Source: Pigoraptor vietnamica (lineage: Eukaryota; Opisthokonta; Filasterea). From it: a DNA stretch of 31,488 nucleotides. The DNA is taken from the NCBI GenBank assembly GCA_943704525.1, contig CALSCQ010003376.1:1-31488 (forward strand), written 5' to 3'. A program made the translations under genes and the position numbers. Below the pieces are notes generated by a model, which made no database searches, was not told the origin of the DNA, and worked only from the letters and a program-made list of their open reading frames with translations. Positions 1-19,493 of this stretch are shown here, in pieces; the stretch's first letter is position 1; every line of letters begins with the position of its first letter.

Positions 1-196
1 TTTGAGTGCGTGCGTGTGTGTGTGTGTGTGTGTGTTGGTATGACGGTGCATGCTGTATCGGTTTCGTGTCAACGGTTGCGTTCAGCTTCGTGTCGGATGC
101 ATTCGGTGTTGGGGCATGCTCTTCTTTGTGCTCACATACGAGCGTGGAACAGAGCGGCCTTGCTCGCTCACCTGTATCTGCTCGTTTGCAACACAG

Positions 197-334
197 GGAA
201 TCGATCGAATGCGCGAATTGCTCCGCGAAGAGAACGATCGCGTGTACCATCCCGCGGGGTTTCACGTGCGCGATCCGATGGAAAATGGCCTCAGAATGGT
301 ACTGCGCCGAGGATATATGTGTGCGTCTGTGCTG

Positions 335-372
<38 letters not shown>

Positions 373-573
373 ATGTGTGTGTGTGTATATGTGTGCGTGT
401 GTGTGTGAGCATGTGTGTGTGTGTGAGCATGTGTGTGTGTGAGCATGTGTGTGTGTGTGAGCATGTGTGTGTGTGTGTTGTGTGTGTGTGTGTGTATCGT
501 TTATCGCGTGCAAATGTGCGTGTACCTTCTAACCAACACGCACCCCATGCAGATCGAAATCGTCGAGTTGTAG
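197..573 (+). CDS. GOLGA7: GOLGA7/Erf4-family protein, C-terminal exons only (gene enters from the left edge)
   Basis: Two exons are visible. Exon 197-298 starts after an acacag acceptor and encodes 34 residues, including [20 protein letters not shown]; it ends at a GTACTG donor. The last exon, 553-573, follows gcag and encodes only IEIVEL plus the stop TAG. Joined in phase 0 they match the C-terminus of human GOLGA7, where an IYAPQGLLLTDPIERGLRV-like stretch is followed by IEI. Members of this family (yeast Erf4, animal GOLGA7) are accessory subunits of DHHC9/Erf2-type protein S-acyltransferases at the Golgi or ER, and palmitoylate Ras-type proteins. Upstream exons lie outside the window; bases 1-196 read as intron with a GT run. 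The gene converges on the OTU1 gene, 212 bases between stop codons. The family call is firm because both exons match in the right order; the member name is by similarity only. Confidence 0.82.
299..552 (+). repeat. GT-rich intron of the GOLGA7-type gene
   Basis: This intron holds a (TG)18 run at about 336-371. It is followed by an imperfect array of GAGCATGTGTGTGTGT-like units to about 492. Reading frames through it are runs of Val-Cys or His-Thr and are not genes. A shorter (GT)n run lies at 14-35, left of the preceding exon. Confidence 0.85.
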
Positions 574-785
574 CCCTCTCGATCACGCGGCAAGCGTGCG
601 CGTCTGTCTCCGCTTCGCGTCTTGTGCTTTGCGTGCTGCGCTTCATTACGCTGCGTTTATCCGCATAAAACTCCCGCTATTTCTACGACGCAACGCACCG
701 TTCTCGTCCCAAAATGCGCGCCATCGATGCCACGCTTGTGCATTAGCAAGGACATCACTCAGTGCTAAATTTAGTGTTCCGTTTA

Positions 786-3240
786 CTATAAGTCGACCTC
801 CCCAAAGTCCGTGTGCCCAGTGGCGGCCGCGTGCCCCTGTGCGCCGCGCTCACCCACGACCACCGTCCCGCACACGCCGCAGCGCAGGCGGAACCCGCCC
901 GTGTCCGTGTAGTTGTGGGCCGCGTGCTCGCGCTGTCCGAGTTCGTACGCGAGGGCGAGGACCGTGTCGTCGGTGGTGGGGAACACGGTCACGTCCATGT
1001 CTTCCGATGCCCCTTCGAAGAGCGTAATGGCAAGCGGGTCGTAGTGGATGCCATCGTAGATAAGGAGTGCGCGGTGCTGGAACCGACAGTCCTCGCCTGT
1101 GCACGTGAGGAAGGAGCGTGGACACCGGGCGTTAGTGGGAATAGCGACCACGGTTGGGAAGAACAGAGGGAGTGGGCGGGAGGCTGTCGTTGTGTTGCGC
1201 ACCGTATCGGTCGATTCGGAGCGTTTGTGTGTCAAGCGCCGCAATTTCCGTCTGAAAGTGCTTCGCGAGAATGGAAATCTCAATGGCGCCTGCGAAGTCA
1301 CGTGCGCTTGTTCAGCGACAATCCGCGAAACATGGTACGCTGTCGTACTCACCCCCGCACACTCGCACACACGCGGACATACAAGACATACAGACACAGC
1401 ACGCACGCGCAGCATGCACGCGCACACAGACACCCACCGCCCCAGTGCTTTCCGTCGAGAATCCACCGCTTGTAGGCCTCGGTCGGCATGCCAAGGAACG
1501 CCTCGTCGTACGTCAGCGGATCGCCCGACACCGTCTCCGCGATCATCTGGCGCAGAAGGGGCGCGTGGTCACGCGTGCGGGAGATCAGGAGGTACCTGCG
1601 CCAAGGCCGTGGTGGGAGAGATGTCGGTCAGCGTAATGCATACGCGTGTACATCGACTCTACGGTGGCGGAAGAGAGAGAAGAGGTTGGGAAGTGAACAC
1701 GCGGCACTCCATTTTTCGAAGGGCTCTGGCGCACGTGCCCCAGCACACACTGTACATTGGTCATAGGGTCAATGATTGTGCGAGTGGAGTTCAAATACGC
1801 ACCCAATCGCCGTGAAGAGGCACGAGTTGTCCGACGGCACAGCTCTGCGGGCGTAGCGTGTCAGCGCCACATAATTTTCCTCATCCACACACACGAACTC
1901 ACACACGCACACACACATAAACACACGCACAAACACACGCGCACGCAACCAAAACGCGTACAAAGCGTCCACGCGCCAACGTTTTGCGTCGTCCCACACA
2001 TCCATCCCCAGTCGCCCCTGGGAACCGAACAGTCGCCCGCTTTCTCCACTAGCCCACACCGCTCCCAACGCACCTTCGCACGAGCGTGCCGAGGGCGTCC
2101 GTCGGCTTCACGCCCTTCAGTTCGTCGTGGCGCACCACAACGGCATCGCGCCCGTGAACCGTCTCATGCACCACTTTCGGCTCTGCCTTTGGGCCTTCAC
2201 GTGCCTCGACCCTGTGCCACATGTGTGCGCGTGAGTGGAGGAGGGTCGGCAAAGGTCGAGTCGCACAAATATAGTGACAGAAGAGATTGCACGGCGAGTA
2301 CCCAGAAGGAGACGAATCAACAGACTATGCAGCGACTCGCGCGTTGAATGACACTGGCGGCGAAGTGTGTGCCCACAAACGAATGACACTGGCGGCGAAG
2401 TGTGTGCCACACAAATGAATGACACTGGCGGTGAAGTGTGTGCCACACAAACGAATGACACTGGCGGCGAAGTGTGTGCCACACAAACGAATGACACTGG
2501 CGGCGAAGTGTGTGCCACACAATTGAATGACACTGGCGGCGAAGTGTATGCCACACAAACGAATGACGCTGGCGGCGAAGTGTGTGCCACACAAACGAAT
2601 GACACTGGCGGCGAAGTGTGTGCCACACAAACGAATGACACTGGCGGCGAAGTGTGTGCCACACAAACGAATGACACTGGCGGCGAAGTGTGTGCCACAC
2701 ACCCACACGCGCACACACACAATACCTCACAGAGTCTCCGTTGCGAATTCCTATGCTTGCGAGGGAGGCATCTTCGTCCGTCGCGGTGATTTCTTTGGGG
2801 GGAAACCCAGTGAGCACTGCACAGCGCGTAGGAGTGCGGCATCAGCGACAGCTCACTGAAGTAGGGCGGGGCTTCGCGCGATCACACGCTCCCCACTCCA
2901 TAGCGCAGAAATGCAAAGCAGGCGCCATGAGACACGCATCGCACCGCCCCACTCACGCTTTTGGCGGTTCGGCTCTATCGAAGTGACGTTGAAGAGGAGC
3001 GACTTGAGGTGGCCGAGTGTTGCGTCGGGCGCAATGTCGCGTATGGGCTTTCGACCGCCCGACCACTGGCACTGAATGCTCTGCGGGGGACGCGCGGACG
3101 TGCACGACGCGCGCTTGAGTGGGAAGGGGGTGATGGACAATGGGAACGGACAATGGACGTGTGTGCGAGTGCAATGGTGTGGTTTGTGTGCTTGTATGTA
3201 CTCGTCGCAGTCGCACACACTCACAAGCATTCCCTTGCGC
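786..3240 (-). CDS. YOD1: OTU1/YOD1-type ubiquitin thioesterase, complete, 8 exons, 318 aa
   Basis: Exons on the minus strand are 3240-3235, 3080-2957, 2816-2726, 2211-2074, 1844-1803, 1595-1438, 1289-1203 and 1096-786. They sum to 957 bases in unbroken phase. The product has a UBX-like ubiquitin fold (residues 3-75, with a GFPPKEI turn), then an OTU cysteine protease domain with the D125-N-S-C128 catalytic motif and H233 in [11 protein letters not shown]-terminal C2H2 finger (C288, C291, H304, H310) ends in the TGHTDFGEV signature. This is the full OTU1 layout; human YOD1 has 348 residues. OTU1/YOD1 works with p97/Cdc48 in ER-associated degradation and trims ubiquitin chains. The start is the ATG at 3240, in an exon that codes only Met-Leu before a GTGAGT donor. 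The upstream spacer carries a CRE palindrome 234 bases before the ATG. Only the start exon is inferred without homology. Confidence 0.92.
2347..2703. repeat. 36-bp minisatellite, 10 copies, inside OTU1 intron 3
   Basis: Ten head-to-tail units begin AATGACACTGGCGGCGAAGT and end in CACACAAACG. The first is 35 bases and the rest 36, with few substitutions (ACACTGG to ACGCTGG, AAACG to AATTG, AAGTGTG to AAGTGTA). Because 36 is a multiple of three, several frames stay open across it, but the tract is wholly intronic (intron 2212-2725). It begins about 22 bases after the 5' splice site. Confidence 0.95.
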
Positions 3241-3792
3241 AGGCGCGCGTAGTCACTCGTAACAACGAATGCGAATAGCTTCAGCGCGAATAATCCACCG
3301 GGCGGGGCTTCCCCAGAGCCACAATTGCATATGCCGCGCAAGTACGGCCACACAAGCGACACTCGACGCAAGACGGCCTCGGCGATAGTAATGAAGGGGC
3401 GGAGGGAGAAGAATGCCGCGGCGGAAGCGTTTGGCCAGTTCAAATCGAGGAACAAATGATCGCACGGAGCGCGTGACGTCACTGGTCTCGCTGACCAATC
3501 ACATTGCACTCCCCAAACCACCTTTTTCTATGGTGTGGATGGCGCTGTGCGTGCGGATGCGGCAGAGCAATGTACTGTATTTACGTCGGCTAAATATTAT
3601 ATAGCTAAGTTAAGGGCAGCTTCCCACGCACGCACTATGTACAAACACAACCCGCGCGGCGACGCCTGCCGCGCAACATTCGGATATGCAGCGGGTTACT
3701 GGCAAAACGCGCACATGAACACACGCCGAATACGCACACGCGACACACGACTGAAAAACAAGACACGGCCAAGAGCAACGCAATTCGCAGTC
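3241..3792. other. Spacer between the DUF4434 gene 3' end and the OTU1 start
   Basis: No gene is seen here. It holds the OTU1 promoter side (CRE at 3474-3481, GACCAATCA CCAAT-like box at about 3493-3501) and a short AT-rich stretch near 3575-3612 that may be the 3' region of the DUF4434 gene. Confidence 0.6.
3474..3481. promoter_or_regulatory. CRE palindrome TGACGTCA upstream of OTU1
   Basis: Exact bZIP (CREB/ATF) palindrome in the context GCGTGACGTCACTGG, 234 bases upstream of the OTU1 ATG, with a CCAAT box 12 bases further upstream on the gene's strand. Confidence 0.5.
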
Positions 3793-6425
<2,633 letters not shown>

Positions 6426-6771
6426 GGCGTGGTGTATGGGAGGGAGATGCACGCAGAGGGAAGAAGGAATCACATCGCCCGTGGCATAATAAGCGAGGGA
6501 GGGCGCAGGGCTGTGTGTGCGCAGACTCAGTCGTGGTTGCTGTGGTCGGGTTCCATTGTTCAGACGCGTGACGTCAGCGCACACCCAACGGAGTGCAGGG
6601 TGGCGGTTACGATGTGTTTCAATTCTACAGCGTACGGTGGGAGTTTGCGCACTCGTGCAATCGCAATAAAACTATGTGTCCGCATGATGCAGACTGTTTC
6701 TTCGGCAAAACAGCACACAGCCCATTCACACTCCTAGCAGTTCATTTCCACACAGGGGACTTCTGCGTCCC
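6426..6771. other. Spacer: DUF4434 promoter and NUP155 3' end
   Basis: No gene is seen. It contains a CRE palindrome at 6569-6576, and the NUP155 stop codon borders its right end, so the two minus-strand genes are tandem. Confidence 0.6.
6569..6576. promoter_or_regulatory. CRE palindrome TGACGTCA upstream of the DUF4434 gene
   Basis: Exact palindrome in the context CGCGTGACGTCAGCGC, 144 bases upstream of the DUF4434 ATG. Confidence 0.5.
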
Positions 6772-13631
<6,860 letters not shown>

Positions 13632-13995
13632 GTTGGCGGGAGGGGGTCACAAGGGAGAGCTGCGCCGCGCTCGTGAGCAAGAAGACACACCAAGGCGGTA
13701 GAGGGGATGAGTGAAGGCCCGCGTGTGGGGCGCACACAGACACCACGCCGTCAGCAAAGGCGTGGATGCAGTTTTTGAATCCGCCGGCAGTGCAGATAGT
13801 TCGTGTTGCTGCCGCCACCACGAGGATACCCGTAAATAGCTCTGTGGGCTATTTATAGTGTTATAATACTATTTATGGGTTCTATACACCAGCGTCATGG
13901 ACATTTAAAGACACAAGTAATCCAATATATACATATAAATCCACTAAAGGAAGGCGCCAAATTCTTAAAGACCATATACGTCAATGGAGTTATCG

Positions 13996-14003
13996 TGACG
14001 TCA
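13996..14003. promoter_or_regulatory. CRE palindrome TGACGTCA between NUP155 and ankyrin gene 1
   Basis: Exact palindrome, context ATCGTGACGTCACGCC, 365 bases from the NUP155 ATG and 295 from the ankyrin ATG. Confidence 0.5.
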
Positions 14004-14118
14004 CGCCCGTGTGTGTTGTCAACACCCCCCATTGCTTCACGCACGCGACAGTGTGTGAGTGAGCACACCATCCAAAACGACACTCCGGCGACAGCACGGA
14101 AACTGCCTTCCCCCTCGT

Positions 14119-14176
14119 AATCCACTCGCTCAAACTGCCTTCCGCAATCCACTCGCTCAAACTGCCTATCCACTCG
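14119..14176. repeat. Short direct repeats upstream of ankyrin gene 1
   Basis: A 22-base unit beginning AATCCACTCGCTCAAACTGC occurs perfectly at 14119-14140 and 14146-14167. A partial third copy (ATCCACTCG) is at 14168-14176, and a partial AAACTGCCTTCC lies just upstream. Confidence 0.85.
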
Positions 14177-14297
14177 ACCCTTAACGACTTCGTCTTCGCG
14201 CGTGTGTGGACTCGTGCGCTTTCTGCCACTGCCTGTGTGCAGTGTAATTGTAATTTATTTCCCGCCTTTCCTGCCGCGCCATCCACCGGCGCTCTCT

Positions 14298-16040
14298 ATG
14301 TTCTCAGCAGAGAACGCGCCTCTCGCACGCTCGCTCGCGACCCTTGCGGCCGTTGCTGTCTCTGCCGCGTGTGTGGCCCTCTTCCGCAAAATGTCCGGTG
14401 CTGCGCCTCGCCCCCTTCGCCGCCACCCGGACTCCGACGACGAAAGCGTGAATGCACGGACGGGCGGTCCCTCCCCGCTGCACCATGCGTGCGCTGGTAA
14501 CGACGACAAGCTCGTGCAAAAGCTCATCTCGAAGGGCGCCTACCTCGAGTCAAAGGACTCTGAGGGGCGCACACCGCTGCACGTCGCGTGCGCCTCCGGC
14601 ACGCCCCGGATGGTCGAGGCGCTGCTGACTGCCGGTGCAGACATCCACGCGCGCGAGGAGAGCGGGTTCACCCCTCTGCATATGGCGTGTCGGAGGGGCG
14701 ATCTTACCATCAGCGAGATTCTTGTCTCGCGCGGCGCGGACGTGAACTTGGCGAAGCAAGACCTGTGGACGCCGCTGCATCTCGCGGCGAACAACCGGCA
14801 CGCGCCGCTCGTTGCGCTGCTGCTTGCGCGGGGGGCGCTAGTGGATCCGAAGAACAACAAGAACAAGACGGCGCTGTTCCTCGCGTGCCGTCGCGGGTGT
14901 ACGGACATTGTCAAGGTGCTGCTGGACGCGGGTGCCAAGGTGCAAGTGTCGAGCCTGCAATTGGAGACGCCGCTGCACGTGGCCGCGCGGAAGGGCTACA
15001 CTGAGATTGCGGCGATGCTCCTGGAGAAGGGCGCGAGCGTGTCGGCGCGCAACCAAACGGACTGCACGCCCCTCCACGAGGCCTGCAGCAACAACCAGGC
15101 CGAGATTGTGCGCATGTTGCTCGATGCTCGCGCGGAAGTGTCCACTCGCGCGGACGGCGGGTGGAGCCCGCTACACTACTCGTGCCGTCGCGGGGACAGG
15201 CGAAGCGTCGAATTGCTAGTGGAGCGCGGCGCGGACATTTCTGCCGCGAAGAAGGACCTGTGGACGCCGCTGCACCTCGCCGCGTCGAACGGATTTTATG
15301 ACATTGTGGTGTATCTCCTGGAGAAAGGGGCGCGCGTCGACGCACGCAACTGCAAGAACAAGACGCCGCTTCACGTCTCGTCGCTCAAGGGCCACCTCGA
15401 CATTGTGCGAGCGCTTCTCGACAAGGGGGCGGCCGTCGGCCCGCACAACGGGAAGGGCAAGACGCCGCTGCACCTCGCCACGCGACGCGGCCACTTTGAA
15501 ATTGTCAAGCTCCTCGTGGAACGCGGTGCGCCCCTCGAGGAGCGCGACAACAAGCGGCAGACTCCGCTGCACATTGCGTGCAAGAAGGCGAACGCCGACA
15601 TTACGCAGTACCTCGTCAAGCTCGGCGCGGATGTCGACGTGATCGAGAAGACGGGCCGGCGCCCTCTCCACCTGGCGGCAATCGCGCAGCAGGTGGGCAC
15701 TGTGCAGCTGCTGCTCGAGGGGGGCGCGATGGTCGACGCCAAGGAGAACGACGGGTGGTCTGCGCTCCACTACGCATGCCGGAACGGGGACCGCGACGTC
15801 GCCGCCGCACTCATCAAAAGGGGCGCGGACGTCTCGTGCCGCAAGAAGGACAAGTGGACGCCGCTGCACCTCGCCTGCGGGAACGGCCACGGGCAACTGG
15901 CGGCGGATTTGATCGCGGCCGGGTCGGACATTATGGCATGCAATGCGTCTGGGCAGACCCCCATTCACCTCGCGATGAAGGACGGGATGGAGGCCGTTGC
16001 GAATCTGCTGCTCGATCGCGCCGAGCCAAAGAAGGAGTGA
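14298..16040 (+). CDS. Ankyrin-repeat protein with N-terminal membrane anchor, single exon, 580 aa
   Basis: The open frame extends upstream without an ATG, so the first ATG at 14298 is taken as the start. Residues about 9-30 form a hydrophobic helix (Leu/Ala/Val rich, ending CVALFRK), a likely signal anchor that would tether the protein to a membrane with the repeats on one side. Sixteen 33-residue ankyrin repeats follow from about residue 55 to the end, most with the TPLHLA-type helix start and the GAD turn. Blocks of repeats resemble each other at longer period: GW(S)PLHY followed by KKDLWTPLHLA recurs around repeats 8-9 and 14-15, with a related pair at 3-4. Ankyrin stacks bind other proteins; no enzymatic domain is seen. 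No intron is present, unlike most neighbours. Repeats 3-6 are very similar to repeats of the second ankyrin gene at 19494, so the two are probably paralogues. Confidence 0.88.
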   Translation: MFSAENAPLARSLATLAAVAVSAACVALFRKMSGAAPRPLRRHPDSDDESVNARTGGPSPLHHACAGNDDKLVQKLISKGAYLESKDSEGRTPLHVACASGTPRMVEALLTAGADIHAREESGFTPLHMACRRGDLTISEILVSRGADVNLAKQDLWTPLHLAANNRHAPLVALLLARGALVDPKNNKNKTALFLACRRGCTDIVKVLLDAGAKVQVSSLQLETPLHVAARKGYTEIAAMLLEKGASVSARNQTDCTPLHEACSNNQAEIVRMLLDARAEVSTRADGGWSPLHYSCRRGDRRSVELLVERGADISAAKKDLWTPLHLAASNGFYDIVVYLLEKGARVDARNCKNKTPLHVSSLKGHLDIVRALLDKGAAVGPHNGKGKTPLHLATRRGHFEIVKLLVERGAPLEERDNKRQTPLHIACKKANADITQYLVKLGADVDVIEKTGRRPLHLAAIAQQVGTVQLLLEGGAMVDAKENDGWSALHYACRNGDRDVAAALIKRGADVSCRKKDKWTPLHLACGNGHGQLAADLIAAGSDIMACNASGQTPIHLAMKDGMEAVANLLLDRAEPKKE

Positions 16041-16525
16041 GGAGTCGCTCGTCGGGTGACGCGTGCACCGCCAGCTTCGGTTGTGCGCTCGAACGAGGAA
16101 TCGCCGCCACGGCGCGGGAGCGATGCGTAACACTGTTGGCGCGGTGACTCCGGTGTGCCCGTGGGCGCCCGGTAAGGCAATAGCGTGGCCGCCTTTTCCT
16201 TTCCGAACTCCGCGCGTCGTGCTCACATGTCGATGTGCGCTGGTTCTAATGAATGTGCCCTTCATATCACTCTCAACTCAAGCAACCAACAGAGACACGG
16301 TTAAGTAACTGCGTCTGTATGCACGTCGGCGGGGCAAAAGGTTCGCGCGCCCGCATTTGACACACACGTGCACACACTGCCACACACATCCACAGACACA
16401 CACGCGCGTGCGATAACCGTCAACGAAATCGATTGTAAAACGAGAAAGCGCGACACAATTGCGCGCTGCGAAACCGCCGGTCCTCAACTCCGCCGGGGCC
16501 AACGTGCGCGCGAAAGAGAGACGCC
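16041..16525. other. Spacer between convergent ankyrin gene 1 and PLAC8 gene
   Basis: Tail-to-tail 3' regions. I see no gene, only a short CA-rich patch near 16360-16405. Confidence 0.6.
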
Positions 16526-18579
16526 TCACTGCGGGTACTGCTGCTGGGGCGGCTGCTGCATGTAGCCCTGAGGGGGTGCCTGCTGGACATATCCCTGAGG
16601 CGGCGCCTGCTGCACATAGTACCCCTGCGGCGGCGCCTGGGCATACCCCTGAGGGGCTGGCTGCTGCGCATAGTAGCCCTGCGGCGGCGCCTGCTGGGGG
16701 TAGGGCTGGTACTGGGGCTGTGCCTGGACGTACTGGGGCTGCGCCTGGACGGCGGCGCCCGCCGGGTTCATCTGCTGCTGCGCGGGCGCGTACCCCTGGA
16801 AGGTCGCCTGCGGGTCAAGCGCAATCTGCTGCTTCATCCCGCCGTGCGCCTTGATCTCGCGAACGTCCTGGCACACCGCGCACCACGTGCAGAGAAAGAG
16901 GTTCCACAGCGTGTCGGTGAACTTTTCGGCGAGGTAGTAGCGCTGGCGGACGCGCATGCGCAGGATGAACATGGCGAGACCCGGCACGATGAACGTGAGG
17001 CAGCACAGGATGAAGTCGAACGGCCCGCCCTCGACGTCGCCGCCGGCCTTGCCCAGCGTGCACGGGGTGCAGCAGATCGTGCACAGGCACACCTCAGGGT
17101 CGTCCATGCAGCTGTCGAGCTTGTACTTGTAGTTGTTCGGCGTGATCGTGCCGTCCGCGTTCATCGTGCCGTAGCGCGGGTCCCACTCGCCGCGCAGATC
17201 GGCCTCGCGAATGTCCTGGACGCCGGCGCACAGCGGGCAGCAGCACGTTGCGCAGAAGGCCGTGCACGAAGACTGGTCGATGTTGTAGCGGCGAATGAGG
17301 CGACTGCGGTAAAACCACCCGCCGAGTCCGGGGCAGAAAAGGCTGGCGCAGAAGACGAACCAGTCAAAATTCGCATTATCGAGATCCCCGGCGCCCTTCC
17401 CCATCATGTAATGGTACCCGCAGTACGTGCAGCAGCAAATGTTGTCGTCGCCGCCGCAGCAGTCGCAGAAGCTGTGCGAGTAAGCGCCCTGCGTCGGGAC
17501 CTTCTTCTCTTCCACGAGTTTCACGATCGATCCCGCGCCAGGCTTGCCGCTCGGAGCCGGCGGAGCGCCGCCCGGAGCCGCACCGGCCGCGCCGACAGTC
17601 ACGGACACGCCCACGGCGGGCGCCGGAGGATAGTACTCGGCGCCGCCGACGGAAGCATTGGCAACGAGGTACGCCTGCGCTGGGACTGGGGGTAAAAGAG
17701 CAAACAATGAACAAACGGTCAGCGCAATGGGACGGGGTGCATAAGAAGGGTTGAGATGAACGCGCAAACCAAGAGAGAGCAGGCAACGTACGACGCCAAA
17801 AGGCAACGTGGTTGCGAGTGCGCTGAAAGTGCGCGGTTACTGAACTGAGTGGCGAGGCAGCGGCGGCGGCCACTTACTCTTGGGCGGCTGTGGCAGCGAG
17901 CTGAGTGTGGCAAAGGCAGCGCCGGCAGCAAAGAGTGCGAAGATGAAGGCCACGATGCACAGCGCGAATCCGGAGCCGTACTTGGGGTCAACGTTGCCGG
18001 AGCTTGCCTGCTTGTACAGCGCGGCAAAGGACGCGAAAGTCGCGACCGAAAAGAGCGCTGCGCGCGCAACGGCAAATGCACGTGAGTCAGCAGTGGTTAG
18101 CCACTGCATATAATACGTCGGTGTGACTCTGTCTCACAACCAGCTATTAAAGTAGAGTCAGGCCGGCGGAAGTCGACCTGCTTACCAGCCACCAGTGCGG
18201 AGCCTGCGCCCGTGGTGAACTGCGAGCGCGCACTTGTCAGCGCCGCCCCTTCGAGCGCAGCGGCCCGCTTCGCGGTGTTAAAGAGGGCATACGCCGCAAA
18301 GCCCAGCGCAACCATCGACACGAACGATGCGACCGTCGCAACGGCGCCCATTGCGAGCGAGACCTTCCCGATGAGTCCGAACGTACCGCTGAAGTCGGCA
18401 AGCGGCCGGCACCCGCCTAAGCACAACTGGTAGAGATTCAGCGAGCCGCCGCTGTCCGCAAGCCAAGACACGGAAGTTGCCGGCGCCGCCACGCACACAA
18501 TGAGAAAGATGAACGTGAGGAGGGCGCAAAAGGCTGCAGCGCCCCCTGTCTTGGACGCCTTCTGTATGTCGACACTCAT
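16526..18579 (-). CDS. Four-helix membrane module fused to two PLAC8 domains, 3 exons, 577 aa
   Basis: Exons are 18579-18186, 18057-17878 and 17685-16526 (1734 bases, phase kept; donors GTAAGC and GTAAGT). Exons 1 and 2 (residues 1-191) encode about four hydrophobic helices with a first extracellular loop ending NLYQLCLGGC, a layout like claudin/PMP22-type tetraspan proteins. A Pro/Ala/Gly linker leads to two cysteine-rich PLAC8 domains. The first (about 264-365) has ICCCTYCGYH and ATCCCPLCAGVQDIRE; the second (about 390-490) has VCLCTICCTPC and CTWCAVCQDVRE. The C-terminal 80 residues are Gln/Pro/Tyr rich, with APPQGY-type repeats. PLAC8 proteins sit in membranes and are linked to cell-size control, metal transport or calcium-channel regulation (cornifelin, FWL, MCA families); which applies here is unknown. 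The start is the ATG followed by SVDIQKA; the frame continues upstream without another ATG. Confidence 0.85.
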
Positions 18580-19493
18580 TTTCAGTCGGCAGTGAAGACG
18601 GCCTTCAGTCACAAAGTCTTCCCGCGTACACTCCTAGCCGAGATTAGCAGCCCGGTTCAGTGGCTCTCGGAACGCGGAACGAGTGCCTCTTCGTTAAGAC
18701 AAAAAAGCTCGGCGACAGTTAAGCGAGCGCGCCACTCGGCAACTGCGACGGCCGACGCGCACTGAGACCAGCGACCGCGTGGCACTGAGAGTGAGAGTGG
18801 CCGCCATAGAAAACGCATACAACAATTAATTTTTTTTTATTTTTCCTTTTTGGGCTGTCAACACACTATGGGATAGTAAGGCCCCACAATGAAGAATGTA
18901 TGAACATTTGTCTCCCATCAGTGCGATGTCTCCAATTTGCGAACAAAAATCAAATGTGCTTTCATCCGGGGTGGGACATTAGTTGGCGGACGTGACGTCA
19001 TGGAATACAATGGCAGGGTGGGGGTTTCGAGAGTGGTGAGGGTTACAATGTATGGGAGAGAATGAGTGCAACGTAGGGTGAGGATTGGGGATAATTAAGC
19101 GACTTGGTCATCGTGACGCGGCTCTCAGCCAAAGTTGATGCTTTCCTCTGAGGCGCCTCAACCCTTTTCTTCGCTGTTTCAGTCCAAAACAGGCTGTGTT
19201 GCGATCGAGACACGACCTCTTTCCTAAGGTTGCGTGCTTCTTCTTATCAACATTGGGTGAGTTATCGGGTGGTCTCACGCTCCACTGCCCAGCTTTGCTT
19301 CTAGCACACTCGTCGCGACTTGCTTGCTTGAAGTTGTTTATGCACTCCCTGAGCTTTCGACAGAGACAACACGGGTGTATATAGTCCTCTCCGCTACGTC
19401 TGACACACTCTCCGTTCATTTTTCCGCATCCCATGTGTATTTATTTCCATTTTTCTCGCAGCGCGCGTTGACGCTCTACAACGCTGTGGCCGA
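18580..19493. promoter_or_regulatory. Divergent spacer of the PLAC8 and ankyrin 2 genes
   Basis: 914 bases between divergent starts. It holds a T-rich stretch near 18820-18850, a CRE palindrome at 18993-19000, and a TATATAG at 19378-19384 about 110 bases before the ankyrin ATG. A 108-codon minus-strand frame (19108-19434) has no recognisable product. Confidence 0.5.
18993..19000. promoter_or_regulatory. CRE palindrome TGACGTCA between the PLAC8 and ankyrin 2 genes
   Basis: Exact palindrome in the context GGACGTGACGTCATGG, 414 bases from the PLAC8-gene ATG and 494 from the ankyrin 2 ATG. Confidence 0.5.

Larger units (their letters stand above)
13632..14297. promoter_or_regulatory. Shared divergent spacer of NUP155 and ankyrin gene 1
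   Basis: 666 bases between two divergent start codons. An AT-rich part (about 13840-13980) has several TATA-like words, a CRE palindrome sits at 13996-14003, and 27-base-spaced direct repeats at 14119-14167 precede the ankyrin ATG. This is the likely bidirectional promoter. A 246-base open frame (13875-14120) lies in it but has no recognisable product. Confidence 0.55.

Noticed and set aside
339-668. Val-Cys and His-Thr polypeptides over GT/CA tracts (also near 4230-4430 and 5498-5834)
   Set aside because: These are translations of dinucleotide repeats inside introns.
2347-2703. CRISPR-like array
   Set aside because: Units are directly adjacent with no unique spacers and the locus is eukaryotic; it is a minisatellite.
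2317-2859. Repetitive peptides ([12 protein letters not shown] type and plus-strand [11 protein letters not shown] type) as a repeat protein gene
   Set aside because: The 36-bp minisatellite is open in several frames on both strands because 36 is divisible by three. It lies wholly within a firmly placed OTU1 intron.
13875-14120. 81-codon plus-strand frame in the NUP155/ankyrin spacer
   Set aside because: It has no family match and runs through the CRE and AT-rich promoter region; length is within chance for a stop-poor spacer.
15216-16265. 349-codon minus-strand frame across ankyrin gene 1
   Set aside because: It arises from the regular 99-base ankyrin periodicity read in reverse. The plus strand gives sixteen good ankyrin repeats.
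19108-19434. 108-codon minus-strand frame, Cys-rich, starting with ATG
   Set aside because: It has no recognisable domain, lies in the promoter and leader of ankyrin gene 2, and has codon use unlike the neighbouring genes.
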